Below, piece by piece: positions 17,477-24,715 of a DNA stretch of 54,808 nt. The position numbers and the translations under genes are program-made. This DNA comes from Symploca sp. SIO2C1 (GTDB lineage Bacteria > Cyanobacteriota > Cyanobacteriia > Cyanobacteriales > Coleofasciculaceae). The stretch is from the NCBI GenBank assembly GCA_010692635.1, contig JAAHGL010000008.1, positions 1-54,808 on the forward strand, written 5' to 3'. The notes under the pieces are model-generated. The model did no database searches. It was not told the origin of the DNA and saw only the letters and a program-made list of their open reading frames with translations. Position 1 is the first letter of the stretch, and each line of letters starts with the position of its first letter.

Positions 17477-19730
17477 GTTCGCGTCCCCCCACTGGAATAG
17501 TAAAGTAGAACGTTGCGCCTTGTCCAAGTTCTGACTCTACCCAAATACGACCCCGATGGCACTCTATAATCTTTTTACAGATAGCCAAACCCATGCCTGT
17601 ACCCTGATACTCATCCCGCGTATGCAGACGCTGAAAGATAACAAAAATGCGCTCAGCAAACTGTGGCTCAAGACCAATGCCATTATCCTGGACGGAGAAT
17701 AACCAGGCATCTTCCAACCTTTGTGCTCCGATATGGATTTTTGGTGGTTGTTCACTCCGGAACTTAATGGCATTGCCGATCAGATTTTGAAATAATTGCA
17801 TCAGCTGAGTACTATCAGCCATCACAGTTGGTAAGGAATCTTGGGTAATAATTGCTCCAGTCTCATAGACGCGCCCCCGCAAATTACTCAGAGCTTGCTC
17901 TAGAGCCGTCTCTACCTCCGTGAGTTCAAACTCAATGCCCTTCAAATCAACTTTTGAGTAAGCCAACACATCATCAATCAGTGTCTGCATCAAGCTGACT
18001 CCCTCTACAGCAAAGGTAATGAAATCCTTAGCATCTTCATCAAGCTGCTCTTCATAGCGCATCTCTAATAACTGTACATAGTTTGCTACTTGATTGAGCG
18101 GTTCTTGAAGATCATGGGAGGCAACATAGGCAAACTTTTTCAGTTCAGCATTAGAACGCTCTAGATCCTGAGCTAATTGAGCAAGTTCATCGGCTTGACG
18201 CAGAATAAGATTAATCAGTGCTTTCCTCAGTTCCAGTGCTGCTTTAATTTCTACCTGTTTCCAAGGTAAAGACTTTAATCGAACCGTTTGTTTCCACAAC
18301 TCGAATGACTTACGAGGAGACAGGCAGAGATTTCCTTCTGAGTGTTTGGTTTCAAATGCTCTATTCGGATCCCCTCCCCAATTTACTGTTTGAATAACTT
18401 CTGGTCGAAACCACAATACATAGTTTCTCTCAGAAACGGCGATGGCGAGTAAACCACTAGCCATATCTTTAAATTTTTCTGCATCTGAATAAATCAGAGG
18501 CAAGGAATCGGTATAGAAGACTTCTTTGTCAACATGCTTTTTCAGCCATTGCATGAGGAAATTCAGTTCTTCTTCCGTGGGAGTTTCACCAATTACAGTG
18601 CAACGGTCACCCAAACACACAGCTGCTCCTTGAGCAGAAGTTAAATCTAGTAAATTAGGCTCATGTTTGACTAAACCATCAATAAAGTTTGCTTCTTGGG
18701 ACATATAGTCAATCAACACTGATTGGATATATGTCAGTTTCATGCGATAGTCGTAATCTTCAGTTTCTTCTCGAGCAGAGATTTCCGAAAATATCACTCG
18801 TCCTAAAAATTCGCAGGCTTTTCTTAGTTCATAGGAAACATACTTTGGTGTCTGATGATGGCAGGCAATTAATCCCCAGAGTTTTTGGTCTTTAATTAAA
18901 GAGATCGTCAGCGAAGCACCAACTCCCATATTGTGCAAATATTCTAGATGACAGGAGGAAGCACTTCTGAGAATAGAGTGGGTCAAATCAAGGGGCTCCT
19001 GGCTAATGGGGTTATCGGCAGAGAGAATTTCCGCCAACTGACCATGAGCATCAGGAATTAATCTGATCCAATTAGAACTGAATAATTTTCTGGCAACTTT
19101 AGGAATATCTGACTCTGGGTAGTGGAGACCTAGGTAAGGTTCCATACTTTCTAGCTTTTCTTCTGCAATAACACTTCCATGCCCATCCTCATCAAATTTA
19201 TAAAGCATGACTCTGTCAAATCCAGTAACTTGTCGTACCTCTTTAACAATGATTTGACAAAAGTCACGGAGAGTAGATGTTGATTGAAGTTGGTTAATGG
19301 ATGCTCTCGCTAGATGATAAAAGCTTAAGAAGGGGATATTATCTTGGGAGATAGCTGGCTCTAATTCAAGAATTAGCAATCCATCTGAGTTGCAATGAAA
19401 AATACTATCAAATACTACGTAATCATCTCCCTTTTTCCTGATCCAAACCTTGGTCGGGTTGATAAAATCCAAGTTGTCATCGGCTAATCCGGTTTTGAGT
19501 CTATCAACTTGGAAAGGATCTAATAAGTCTTCGAGTTTTTGATGCAGTAGATTTTCGGGAGATATGCCGAAAATAGTGGATGTATTGCTGCTAATTTGTA
19601 ATATTTTGAGCTCAGGTTCTTCCAGAACCAACAATACTCCGTGAGACTGAATTTGAGCAGAGATATTAATAGGCTTTTGTTCCCAGCTATTAACATCAAT
19701 TTCCTGGAGTTGTAAATCGATTTGAGCCAT
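17421..19730 (-). CDS. cph1: Cyanobacterial phytochrome histidine kinase (Cph1 type)
   Basis: 769 residues: PAS (about 20-125), GAF (about 140-310), PHY (about 325-500), HisKA with His in YVASHDLQEPLN, and HATPase (FQNLIGNAIKFR, QDNGIGLEP, GTGMGLAICKK). The bilin-binding Cys is in the GAF segment RSASSCHLEYLHNMGVGAS; the N-terminal Cys of bacteriophytochromes is absent (the region reads SWEQKPINISAQIQSHG), so a phycocyanobilin-type red/far-red sensor is expected. GAF motif PESDIP and the PHY tongue pieces WGGDPN and PRKSFELW are present. It heads a minus-strand cluster with rcp1, a receiver-kinase and the PlsY/dikinase gene. Confidence 0.93.
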   Translation of the reverse strand: MAQIDLQLQEIDVNSWEQKPINISAQIQSHGVLLVLEEPELKILQISSNTSTIFGISPENLLHQKLEDLLDPFQVDRLKTGLADDNLDFINPTKVWIRKKGDDYVVFDSIFHCNSDGLLILELEPAISQDNIPFLSFYHLARASINQLQSTSTLRDFCQIIVKEVRQVTGFDRVMLYKFDEDGHGSVIAEEKLESMEPYLGLHYPESDIPKVARKLFSSNWIRLIPDAHGQLAEILSADNPISQEPLDLTHSILRSASSCHLEYLHNMGVGASLTISLIKDQKLWGLIACHHQTPKYVSYELRKACEFLGRVIFSEISAREETEDYDYRMKLTYIQSVLIDYMSQEANFIDGLVKHEPNLLDLTSAQGAAVCLGDRCTVIGETPTEEELNFLMQWLKKHVDKEVFYTDSLPLIYSDAEKFKDMASGLLAIAVSERNYVLWFRPEVIQTVNWGGDPNRAFETKHSEGNLCLSPRKSFELWKQTVRLKSLPWKQVEIKAALELRKALINLILRQADELAQLAQDLERSNAELKKFAYVASHDLQEPLNQVANYVQLLEMRYEEQLDEDAKDFITFAVEGVSLMQTLIDDVLAYSKVDLKGIEFELTEVETALEQALSNLRGRVYETGAIITQDSLPTVMADSTQLMQLFQNLIGNAIKFRSEQPPKIHIGAQRLEDAWLFSVQDNGIGLEPQFAERIFVIFQRLHTRDEYQGTGMGLAICKKIIECHRGRIWVESELGQGATFYFTIPVGGREHERRNGRKTQNNLLSRGQ

Positions 19731-20157
19731 GATTACTCCCTTTATAGGTAATAATACGTAAAACCTTGGTAGAGGTTGAAAACCTTACCATCGTAAACCT
19801 ACTACTAGATGCCAGCTCTTGTAATGCTTTAAGGTGTGCTCACAGATAGTGAAATTAACAGTATAACTCAATTAGTTAACCATAATTTCTATAGTAAATC
19901 TTAAAAAATTCTACTAAAACACGAGAGTTTTTGTCATTAGTCATTGCTCAGAAAGTATTTTGTACTCATAAATGACTATGACGTGTTCTTGAAAAACAAT
20001 TTTGATTTTTTCAATCAAATTCAATAATAGATTGCAAAAAAATACATGAATTATGATTAGTTTACAAAATTAAAACAAAAATTAATCTAGTGCTGAGGTT
20101 TTCGAGATTGTCAATTATCAATTATCAATTGTCCATTGATAATTTGACTTAACTTTC
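19731..20157. other. Intergenic region upstream of the phytochrome gene
   Basis: 427 bp, AT-rich. It holds the promoter region of the phytochrome cluster, but no single promoter stands out to the eye. A TCAATTATCAATTATCAATT repeat lies near 20110-20132. I see no gene in it. Confidence 0.5.
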
Positions 20158-20787
20158 CTACAAAGCCAGAGCAAAAATCTGCTGTGCGGATAAGTTGAAC
20201 TGGGAAAAGGTTGGGGAAATAACTGGAGTGCTTTCTGTAAATGGATTCATCTGATATTCTCCGTCAACCAAATTACAAACAAAAAGTGTGGGTTGCTTGG
20301 GGTTACCTATGAACTTTCTCGCCCCTAATGCTGCGTAATCGAGAATCCAATATTCTTCAATGCCCATTTCTTCATAATCTCGAAGTTTATTGTAGTAATC
20401 GTCACGCCAATTAGTTGAAACAACTTCGACAATTAATTTGACTGAATCAGGATTTTGGATAATCGATTCGCTTTCCCATCTGGATTCGGTTCCCAGAACT
20501 TCTTGGTTCAAAACGATAATGTCCGGCTCATAACCTGATTTTTCGCGTTTGGGTTTGACAATCGATTCTCTAGGAATAGTCCAAATGCCACCTTTGCCCA
20601 TCTGCCGGATAGTTATTAATAGTTGCTCGATAAGGGAACCTGTTAGATTGGAATGTTTTCCCTTAGGCTTGGGCATTGCAATAATCACTCCATCATGCAG
20701 TTCGTATCGGAGTTCTGAGTTTTCGGGATACCAGCTGATAAATTCATCAAAGCTGTATAGTTTAGGTTCTGCTTGGGCTTGAGTCAT
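20158..20787 (-). CDS. Uma2-family predicted endonuclease
   Basis: 209 residues with the cyanobacterial Uma2 (DUF820) plan, a PD-(D/E)xK-like fold: RYELHDGVIIAMPKPKGKHS near the N-terminus, YEPDIIVLNQEV with the metal-binding Asp, VKLIVEVVSTNWRDDYYNKLRDYEEMGIEEYWILD with catalytic Glu and Lys. This family is highly expanded in cyanobacteria and its biological role is unsettled. It is a single gene on the minus strand; the gap upstream holds a degraded reading frame and an IS hairpin. Confidence 0.85.
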   Translation of the reverse strand: MTQAQAEPKLYSFDEFISWYPENSELRYELHDGVIIAMPKPKGKHSNLTGSLIEQLLITIRQMGKGGIWTIPRESIVKPKREKSGYEPDIIVLNQEVLGTESRWESESIIQNPDSVKLIVEVVSTNWRDDYYNKLRDYEEMGIEEYWILDYAALGARKFIGNPKQPTLFVCNLVDGEYQMNPFTESTPVISPTFSQFNLSAQQIFALAL

Positions 20788-20793
20788 AAGTCA

Positions 20794-20964
20794 TTAATGA
20801 GTCACCTGGGGTAAAGGATAAATCTTAATCACGGCTTTGGTAATTAACCCCAGGTTACCTTCTTTAGCAAACAGAAGATTATGGTGAGTAGGAAATAAAT
20901 TGGCGATCGCTTCGCAGAAATCTGGGTGGTGGTTGGGGGGAGAAATGTAGGGATTTGCGACTTC
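20794..20964 (-). pseudogene. Unrecognised C-terminal gene remnant
   Basis: A 56-codon open stretch between two stops without a start codon. It reads with protein-like composition: PDFCEAIANLFPTHHN, then LLFAKEGNLGLITKAVIKIYPLP. The last segment faintly recalls the GSEGTLGIxTxAxLxLYPLP block of FAD-linked oxidases, but I cannot assign it firmly. It ends just upstream of the Uma2 start, so it is probably the leftover 3' end of a deleted gene. Confidence 0.35.
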
Positions 20965-20985
20965 TTATATTCTAGCAAGTTTTTG

Positions 20986-21041
20986 ACCGCCATTCATCCC
21001 GACTCCAACCTTACAGTTATGGAGCAGGGATGAATGGCGGT
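20986..21041. repeat. Strong hairpin, probable IS200/IS605 end relic
   Basis: ACCGCCATTCATCCC (20986-21000) is perfectly complementary to GGGATGAATGGCGGT (21027-21041); an inner CTCCA/TGGAG pair extends the stem. A related sequence (ATTCATCTCACCG... on the minus strand) lies at about 54532-54564 next to a TnpB start, suggesting both are ends of related IS200/IS605 elements. It could also act as a terminator, though no T-run follows. Confidence 0.6.
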
Positions 21042-21123
21042 TTAGCTAAGTGATCGCTTGGCTCGATTTTGATATCTAACGGTTCTTCAATGTAGGGTAG
21101 AAGGTGGGGCATTACGTCCTAAC

Positions 21124-21612
21124 TCAATTGTCAAGGCTACAAGAAGAAGGTCCTACTTCTACCGGATAAAGTCCACCAATACCAATACTAGTGTTAAATA
21201 TTTCAGCATCAGTTAAGATGATTTCTTCCATCAAGGCTCCTGACACATCTGTATCATAAATCTGAGCACCGGTTAAATTAACTTGGTTAAGATTGGTATC
21301 ATTAAGGCAGGCATTGGTCAGAAAAGCTGCTGTTAAGTTAGCGCCTTGTAGATTAGCTCCGTTGAGATCAGCACCTTCTAAGTTAGCATCAACTAAATTT
21401 GTTCCTCGTAGGTTAGCGTTCCTCAAATCAGCACCAATCAAATGGGTTTCTGAAAGATCGGTTTCTGAAAGGTCAGCTCCTGCTAAATTACAGCCAGCAC
21501 ATTCTTTAGTTAGCAATAACTGTTGCACATGATCAGGATTTTCAGCTTTAACTGAGCTAGCTATAAACAGAGGAGTTACTAAGGCGAGAGTTGCTAAAAT
21601 CTTTAGTTTCAT
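21124..21612 (-). CDS. Exported pentapeptide-repeat protein
   Basis: 162 residues. Signal peptide MKLKILATLALVTPLFIASSVKA, cleavage likely after VKA. From about residue 38 on, pentapeptide repeats of the A(D/N)Lxx type run for about 15 coils (GADLSE, GADLRNANLRGTNLVDANLEG), predicting a right-handed quadrilateral beta helix. Cysteines before the repeats (KECAGCNLAG) and in the tail (SSCSLDN) may form disulfides in the periplasm or lumen. Similar cyanobacterial proteins occur in the thylakoid lumen, but no role is known for this one. Confidence 0.8.
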   Translation of the reverse strand: MKLKILATLALVTPLFIASSVKAENPDHVQQLLLTKECAGCNLAGADLSETDLSETHLIGADLRNANLRGTNLVDANLEGADLNGANLQGANLTAAFLTNACLNDTNLNQVNLTGAQIYDTDVSGALMEEIILTDAEIFNTSIGIGGLYPVEVGPSSCSLDN

Positions 21613-22101
21613 TGGTTTTTCCTCCGTTGTACTGATAAATTAAATATTTTTTGAGCTGACATAGTTAATATTGAGATATTTACTTGACGGACCAAATGAT
21701 TTGCGTCCCAACAGTTTGTTAAGTCAAACACCACAAACTGAAATTAGCATCAGGTTTTTGTGTGAGATATGAGTTGCTTGCCTGTGACTTGAGTCACTAC
21801 ATCGAGGGATAATTCACTCATTACTCTGGAGAAACACGCTCAAAGCTAATGGCTAATGGCTAATGGCTAATAGCTAATGGAAGAGAATTGTTTCTCCCAT
21901 TAAATTGGGCGCGCGAAGTGCTCCTGGGGAGCTCATTACTCATTACTCCAAAGCCTTTTCTCAATAGACTCGATGAGGCAAACCCTATCTAGTTGACACC
22001 ATTATTTTATACCTTTGGCTGCTCCATGTATGTAACAAGTTGAAAAGACCGGACAAGCTTTTTGATTAGCCAAACTATCAAAAACACCTAAAAGCTGATA
22101 A
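21613..22101. other. Intergenic region rich in heptamer repeats
   Basis: About 490 bp with no gene I can support. It includes GCTAATG heptamers (about 21845-21880), CATTACT repeats near 21936-21953, and the promoter side of the pentapeptide gene. The right edge meets the left-end hairpin of the IS200/IS605 element. I looked for the missing N-terminus of the XRE gene here and did not find it. Confidence 0.5.
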
Positions 22102-22158
22102 CCCCCGTGTTTTAACCGGGGGATGAAAGCGATTAAGGTCTTCAGCCCGACGTTTCCA

Positions 22159-22312
22159 TTATTTCCCACGCTGATTTTCAATATACTTTTTGACTACCTC
22201 GGTACTGACTTGACCTGTTGTTGCCACAAAATAGGTTGGAGTCCATAGCGCAGGTAGTTTCTTCAATTCTGGAAATTCTTTTCGTAAGTGATGTAATGTT
22301 GTTGATGTTTGC
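22159..22312 (-). pseudogene. tnpA: tnpA remnant (Y1 HUH transposase C-terminus)
   Basis: Only about the last 45-50 codons remain: LRKEFPELKKLPALWTPTYF, VATTGQVSTEVV, then KKYIENQRGK and TAA. The Tyr in KKYIENQ is the expected nucleophile of Y1 transposases. The N-terminal part with the HUH metal motif is missing, so it is non-functional. It points away from tnpB as in divergent IS200/IS605 elements. Confidence 0.8.
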
Positions 22313-22353
22313 TGTAGTAGCAATTATAATCAACAACAGGATGTGGTGGCAGA

Positions 22354-23787
22354 TTGTATAAAACAATTCCCGTCAAAGCTAGATTTACGCCAGAAGAGCA
22401 AGCCTTCTGGGTTGCTCAGTGCGAACAAGCTAACAGTCTAATTAATTGCGCTGTTTATCATGTTCGTCAAACCCATTACGCAAAAATTGAATCTCTGGAA
22501 AATGCTTTCACTGTTTACTGGCGTGGAGACGAACTTCGAGCTGGATGGAAAACCTACAAGTCTCAGACTTCTTATCGTGAACTGGACAAAGTTCTTAAAG
22601 ATAGTCCTCACTACAAGGCGATGGCGGCCCAGTCAGCACAGCAGACTCTTAAATATGTTGGCGAGTCAATTGTGAGCTACAACGGTTTGGTTAACTTGTA
22701 CTACTTGGGAGAAGTTGATAGACCATCTTTGCCCAAGTACAGAAAAAAAGGCGGGTTAGCGGCTGTTACATTTCCGCGTCAAGCATTGACCTACTTTGAT
22801 GGCTGTTTTTATCCATCGATTAGTAGAGAAACAAAGCCACACTTAATTGCTGATATTGTTTTATCTCTACCAGACTTCATTGATTCTGATTGGGTGAAGG
22901 AAGTAACAGTACGTCCAAGTTATGGTGAACTGTGGATTGACTGGGTAATTGATGACGGCAAAGAGCCAATTGCTAATAACCCAAATCTTGATTATTCACA
23001 AGCTTGGAGTTTCGACCATGGTGGAACCAATTGGTTGACAGGCGTTTCAACTCGCGGGAAGAGCCTAATCATTGATGGTCGTAAACTCAAGTCAATGAAT
23101 CAAGGCTATTGTCGTTTGGTTGCTAAGTATAAACAGGGTAAATCTGATTTTTATTGGGACTCTAACTTAGACAGAGTGCAATGCAAACGCAATAATCAAA
23201 TGCGAGATGCGGTTAATAAAGTAGCGAGATTTATTATCAATCGATGTCTTAAGGATCGAGTTGGGAATCTTATTATCGGTTGGAACTCAGGTCAAAAGAG
23301 CGGTTCTGATATGGGGAAACGCAACAATCAAAATTTCGTTGTCATTCCCACCAAGCGACTTATTGAGCGCTTAAAACAACTTTGTCCTGAGTACGGAATT
23401 GTACTTACAATCACTGAGGAAGCATACACTTCAAGAGCGTCTTACCTGGATGGCGATAGCCTCTACAAGTATGGTGAAAAACCCATCGGATGGAAACCGT
23501 CAGGTCAAAGGGTAGAACGTGGATTGTATAGGGCATCAAGCGGATTGCTAATTAATGCAGACTGTAATGGTGCTGCAAACATAGCCAAAAAAGTAGCCAG
23601 ACACTTAGGGTTAGACCTAACCAAGCTGGGTAGGGCAGCTTTGACACTGCCACATCGATACAATTTATTCAATGACTTGAAAAGATTGTATCGAAAAAGA
23701 AGTGAAGCATCGTGTCTAAAAGACACGATGCGTAACAACCTTAGGCAGTCAATGGTTTTGAATCTGGCAAGTTTGATCCTAGCTTAG
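22354..23787 (+). CDS. tnpB: TnpB/OrfB RNA-guided nuclease-like protein lacking a zinc ribbon
   Basis: 477 residues from a TTG start. RuvC-I Asp is in WSFDHGGTNWLTG, RuvC-II Glu in VLTITEEAYTSRAS, RuvC-III Asp in LLINADCNGAANIAKK. The four zinc-binding Cys normally between RuvC-II and III are absent: that stretch (SYLDGDSLYKYGEKPIGWKP) has none. The N-terminal domain (about 1-200) is the RNA/DNA-binding part. The last residues (from about QSMVLNLASLILA) read into the interrupted host gene, so the protein carries a short host-derived tail. A hairpin lies within the last 30 codons. Transposition-linked, RNA-guided cleavage is the family role. Confidence 0.8.
   Translation: MYKTIPVKARFTPEEQAFWVAQCEQANSLINCAVYHVRQTHYAKIESLENAFTVYWRGDELRAGWKTYKSQTSYRELDKVLKDSPHYKAMAAQSAQQTLKYVGESIVSYNGLVNLYYLGEVDRPSLPKYRKKGGLAAVTFPRQALTYFDGCFYPSISRETKPHLIADIVLSLPDFIDSDWVKEVTVRPSYGELWIDWVIDDGKEPIANNPNLDYSQAWSFDHGGTNWLTGVSTRGKSLIIDGRKLKSMNQGYCRLVAKYKQGKSDFYWDSNLDRVQCKRNNQMRDAVNKVARFIINRCLKDRVGNLIIGWNSGQKSGSDMGKRNNQNFVVIPTKRLIERLKQLCPEYGIVLTITEEAYTSRASYLDGDSLYKYGEKPIGWKPSGQRVERGLYRASSGLLINADCNGAANIAKKVARHLGLDLTKLGRAALTLPHRYNLFNDLKRLYRKRSEASCLKDTMRNNLRQSMVLNLASLILA
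23707..23731 (+). ncRNA. Hairpin in tnpB 3' end; possible omega-RNA scaffold or IS right-end element
   Basis: GCATCGTGTC and GACACGATGC form a perfect 10-bp stem with loop TAAAA. TnpB guide RNAs are processed from the 3' end of tnpB and the right end, with the guide coming from DNA just outside. Here the outside DNA is the XRE-Clp_N gene. A transcript is inferred, not shown. Confidence 0.45.
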
Positions 23788-24326
23788 ACATGGCTTTCAA
23801 AATTGCCAGTCTGTTCAATGTCGCTATCGAAGAAGTTTTCATTCATGATGCAAAAAATTCTATGCAAACAGTAGCTCAACAAGTCAAAAACTTTTTTGGT
23901 TTAGAGTTTGGTTTTGAAAGGTTCACTCAAAAAGCCATCGATGCACTCAATTTTGCCCGAAATGAGGCAACACGCTCAAACAACTCCCAAGTTAAACCAG
24001 AACATCTACTTGCTGGATTGTTAGCTAATCCAACAACAGCCTCTGCTCGTTTACTTCAAGCAAATGGCGTAGCGCTAGAAATCGAAATTCATGGAGATTC
24101 TTTTGAGTTTCGTGAGAATCCAAAATTTACTCGACAAAGCAAGTTTGTTCTAGAGCTTGCATTGCAAGTCGTTCGGCTTCAGGGTAACAAGTCCATTGGA
24201 ACTGAACATCTCTTGTGGGGTTTAGTTCAATTGGTACAAACAGATAACACTATTCTCCATGAGCTATTTCCACCAGATGAAATTAATCTTGTAGCTCTGA
24301 ACAATCAACTTGCAGACATAGTCTAA
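23745..24326 (+). pseudogene. XRE regulator + Clp_N domain gene, 5' end removed by the IS element
   Basis: The frame is open from 23745. It begins inside an XRE-type HTH (VNGFESGKFDPSLD, then MAFKIASLFNVAIEEVF), i.e. recognition helix onward, and continues into a Clp N-terminal (ClpC/ClpA-type) domain with two repeats (FTQKAIDALNFARNEA, VKPEHLLAGLL; then FVLELALQVV, IGTEHLLWGLV). The start and first HTH helices are missing, replaced by tnpB. The ATG at 23790 could still start a 178-residue Clp_N protein without DNA binding, but no Shine-Dalgarno is seen. HTH-Clp_N proteins are likely regulators; this one is probably dead or altered. Confidence 0.8.
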
Positions 24327-24643
24327 TATAGCGTTTCTCATACTTGTGAGGTACATTAGTTATTTGTTTTTGGGAATGGGGAATGGGGAATAGGCATTGG
24401 TGACAAGTTAAGGTAAAAGTGTCGTTGTCAAGGGAGCTGGGGGAGCTGAGGAAGCTGAGGGAGCTGGGGAAGCTGAGGAAGAAGAATATAATTTTTCAAC
24501 CTCTTGAGTATTTCCATATATAGTGTTTTTTGAGCCCTCAAGCACCATATATGGGAGTTGACAAAATGCACAACCGTTTAACTTGTCACCATTGGGGAAT
24601 AGGGAATAGGAAATCTACCTCATGGATGCGAGAATTGCTATAT
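24326..24643 (+). repeat. Palindromic repeat element, family 3, copy 2 (interrupted)
   Basis: The same ends as the copy at 8478-8586 (ATATAGCGTTTCTCATACTTG, and TACCTCATGGATGCGAGAATTG with GCTATAT). The centre is split by another element at 24399-24590. Its first base completes the TAA stop of the Clp_N frame. The partial end TATAGCGTTTTCTCAC at about 47112 is a third trace of the family. Confidence 0.75.
24399..24590. mobile_element. Nested MITE, family 5 (192 bp)
   Basis: Perfect inverted ends GGTGACAAGTTAA / TTAACTTGTCACC, flanked by ATT on both sides (24396-24398 and 24591-24593), a likely 3-bp target duplication. Removing it and one ATT restores a sequence that aligns with the intact family-3 copy. 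Inside are GGGAGCTGA-type minisatellite units and a CCATATATGG-like palindrome. No protein is encoded. Confidence 0.8.
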
Positions 24644-24715
24644 ATTGAACCTACCACCTACCACCTACCACCTATGGCAACCCAAAAATTACGACTTATT
24701 TAGCAAGCCAATTCT

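Larger units (their letters stand above)
22102..23745 (+). mobile_element. IS200/IS605-type element with broken tnpA and long tnpB
   Basis: The left end has a hairpin CCCCCG-9-CGGGGG (22102-22122). Next come a minus-strand tnpA remnant (22159-22312), a divergent plus-strand tnpB, and a perfect 10-bp hairpin near the right side (23707-23731). The layout matches IS608/ISDra2-like elements with divergent genes. The right boundary is placed near 23745, where an XRE regulator frame resumes. With tnpA truncated, the element cannot move by itself. Confidence 0.8.

Noticed and set aside
23707-23731. Reading the tnpB 3' hairpin as a simple rho-independent terminator
   Set aside because: There is no T-run after it and it lies inside the tnpB frame; an IS-end or guide-RNA scaffold role fits better.
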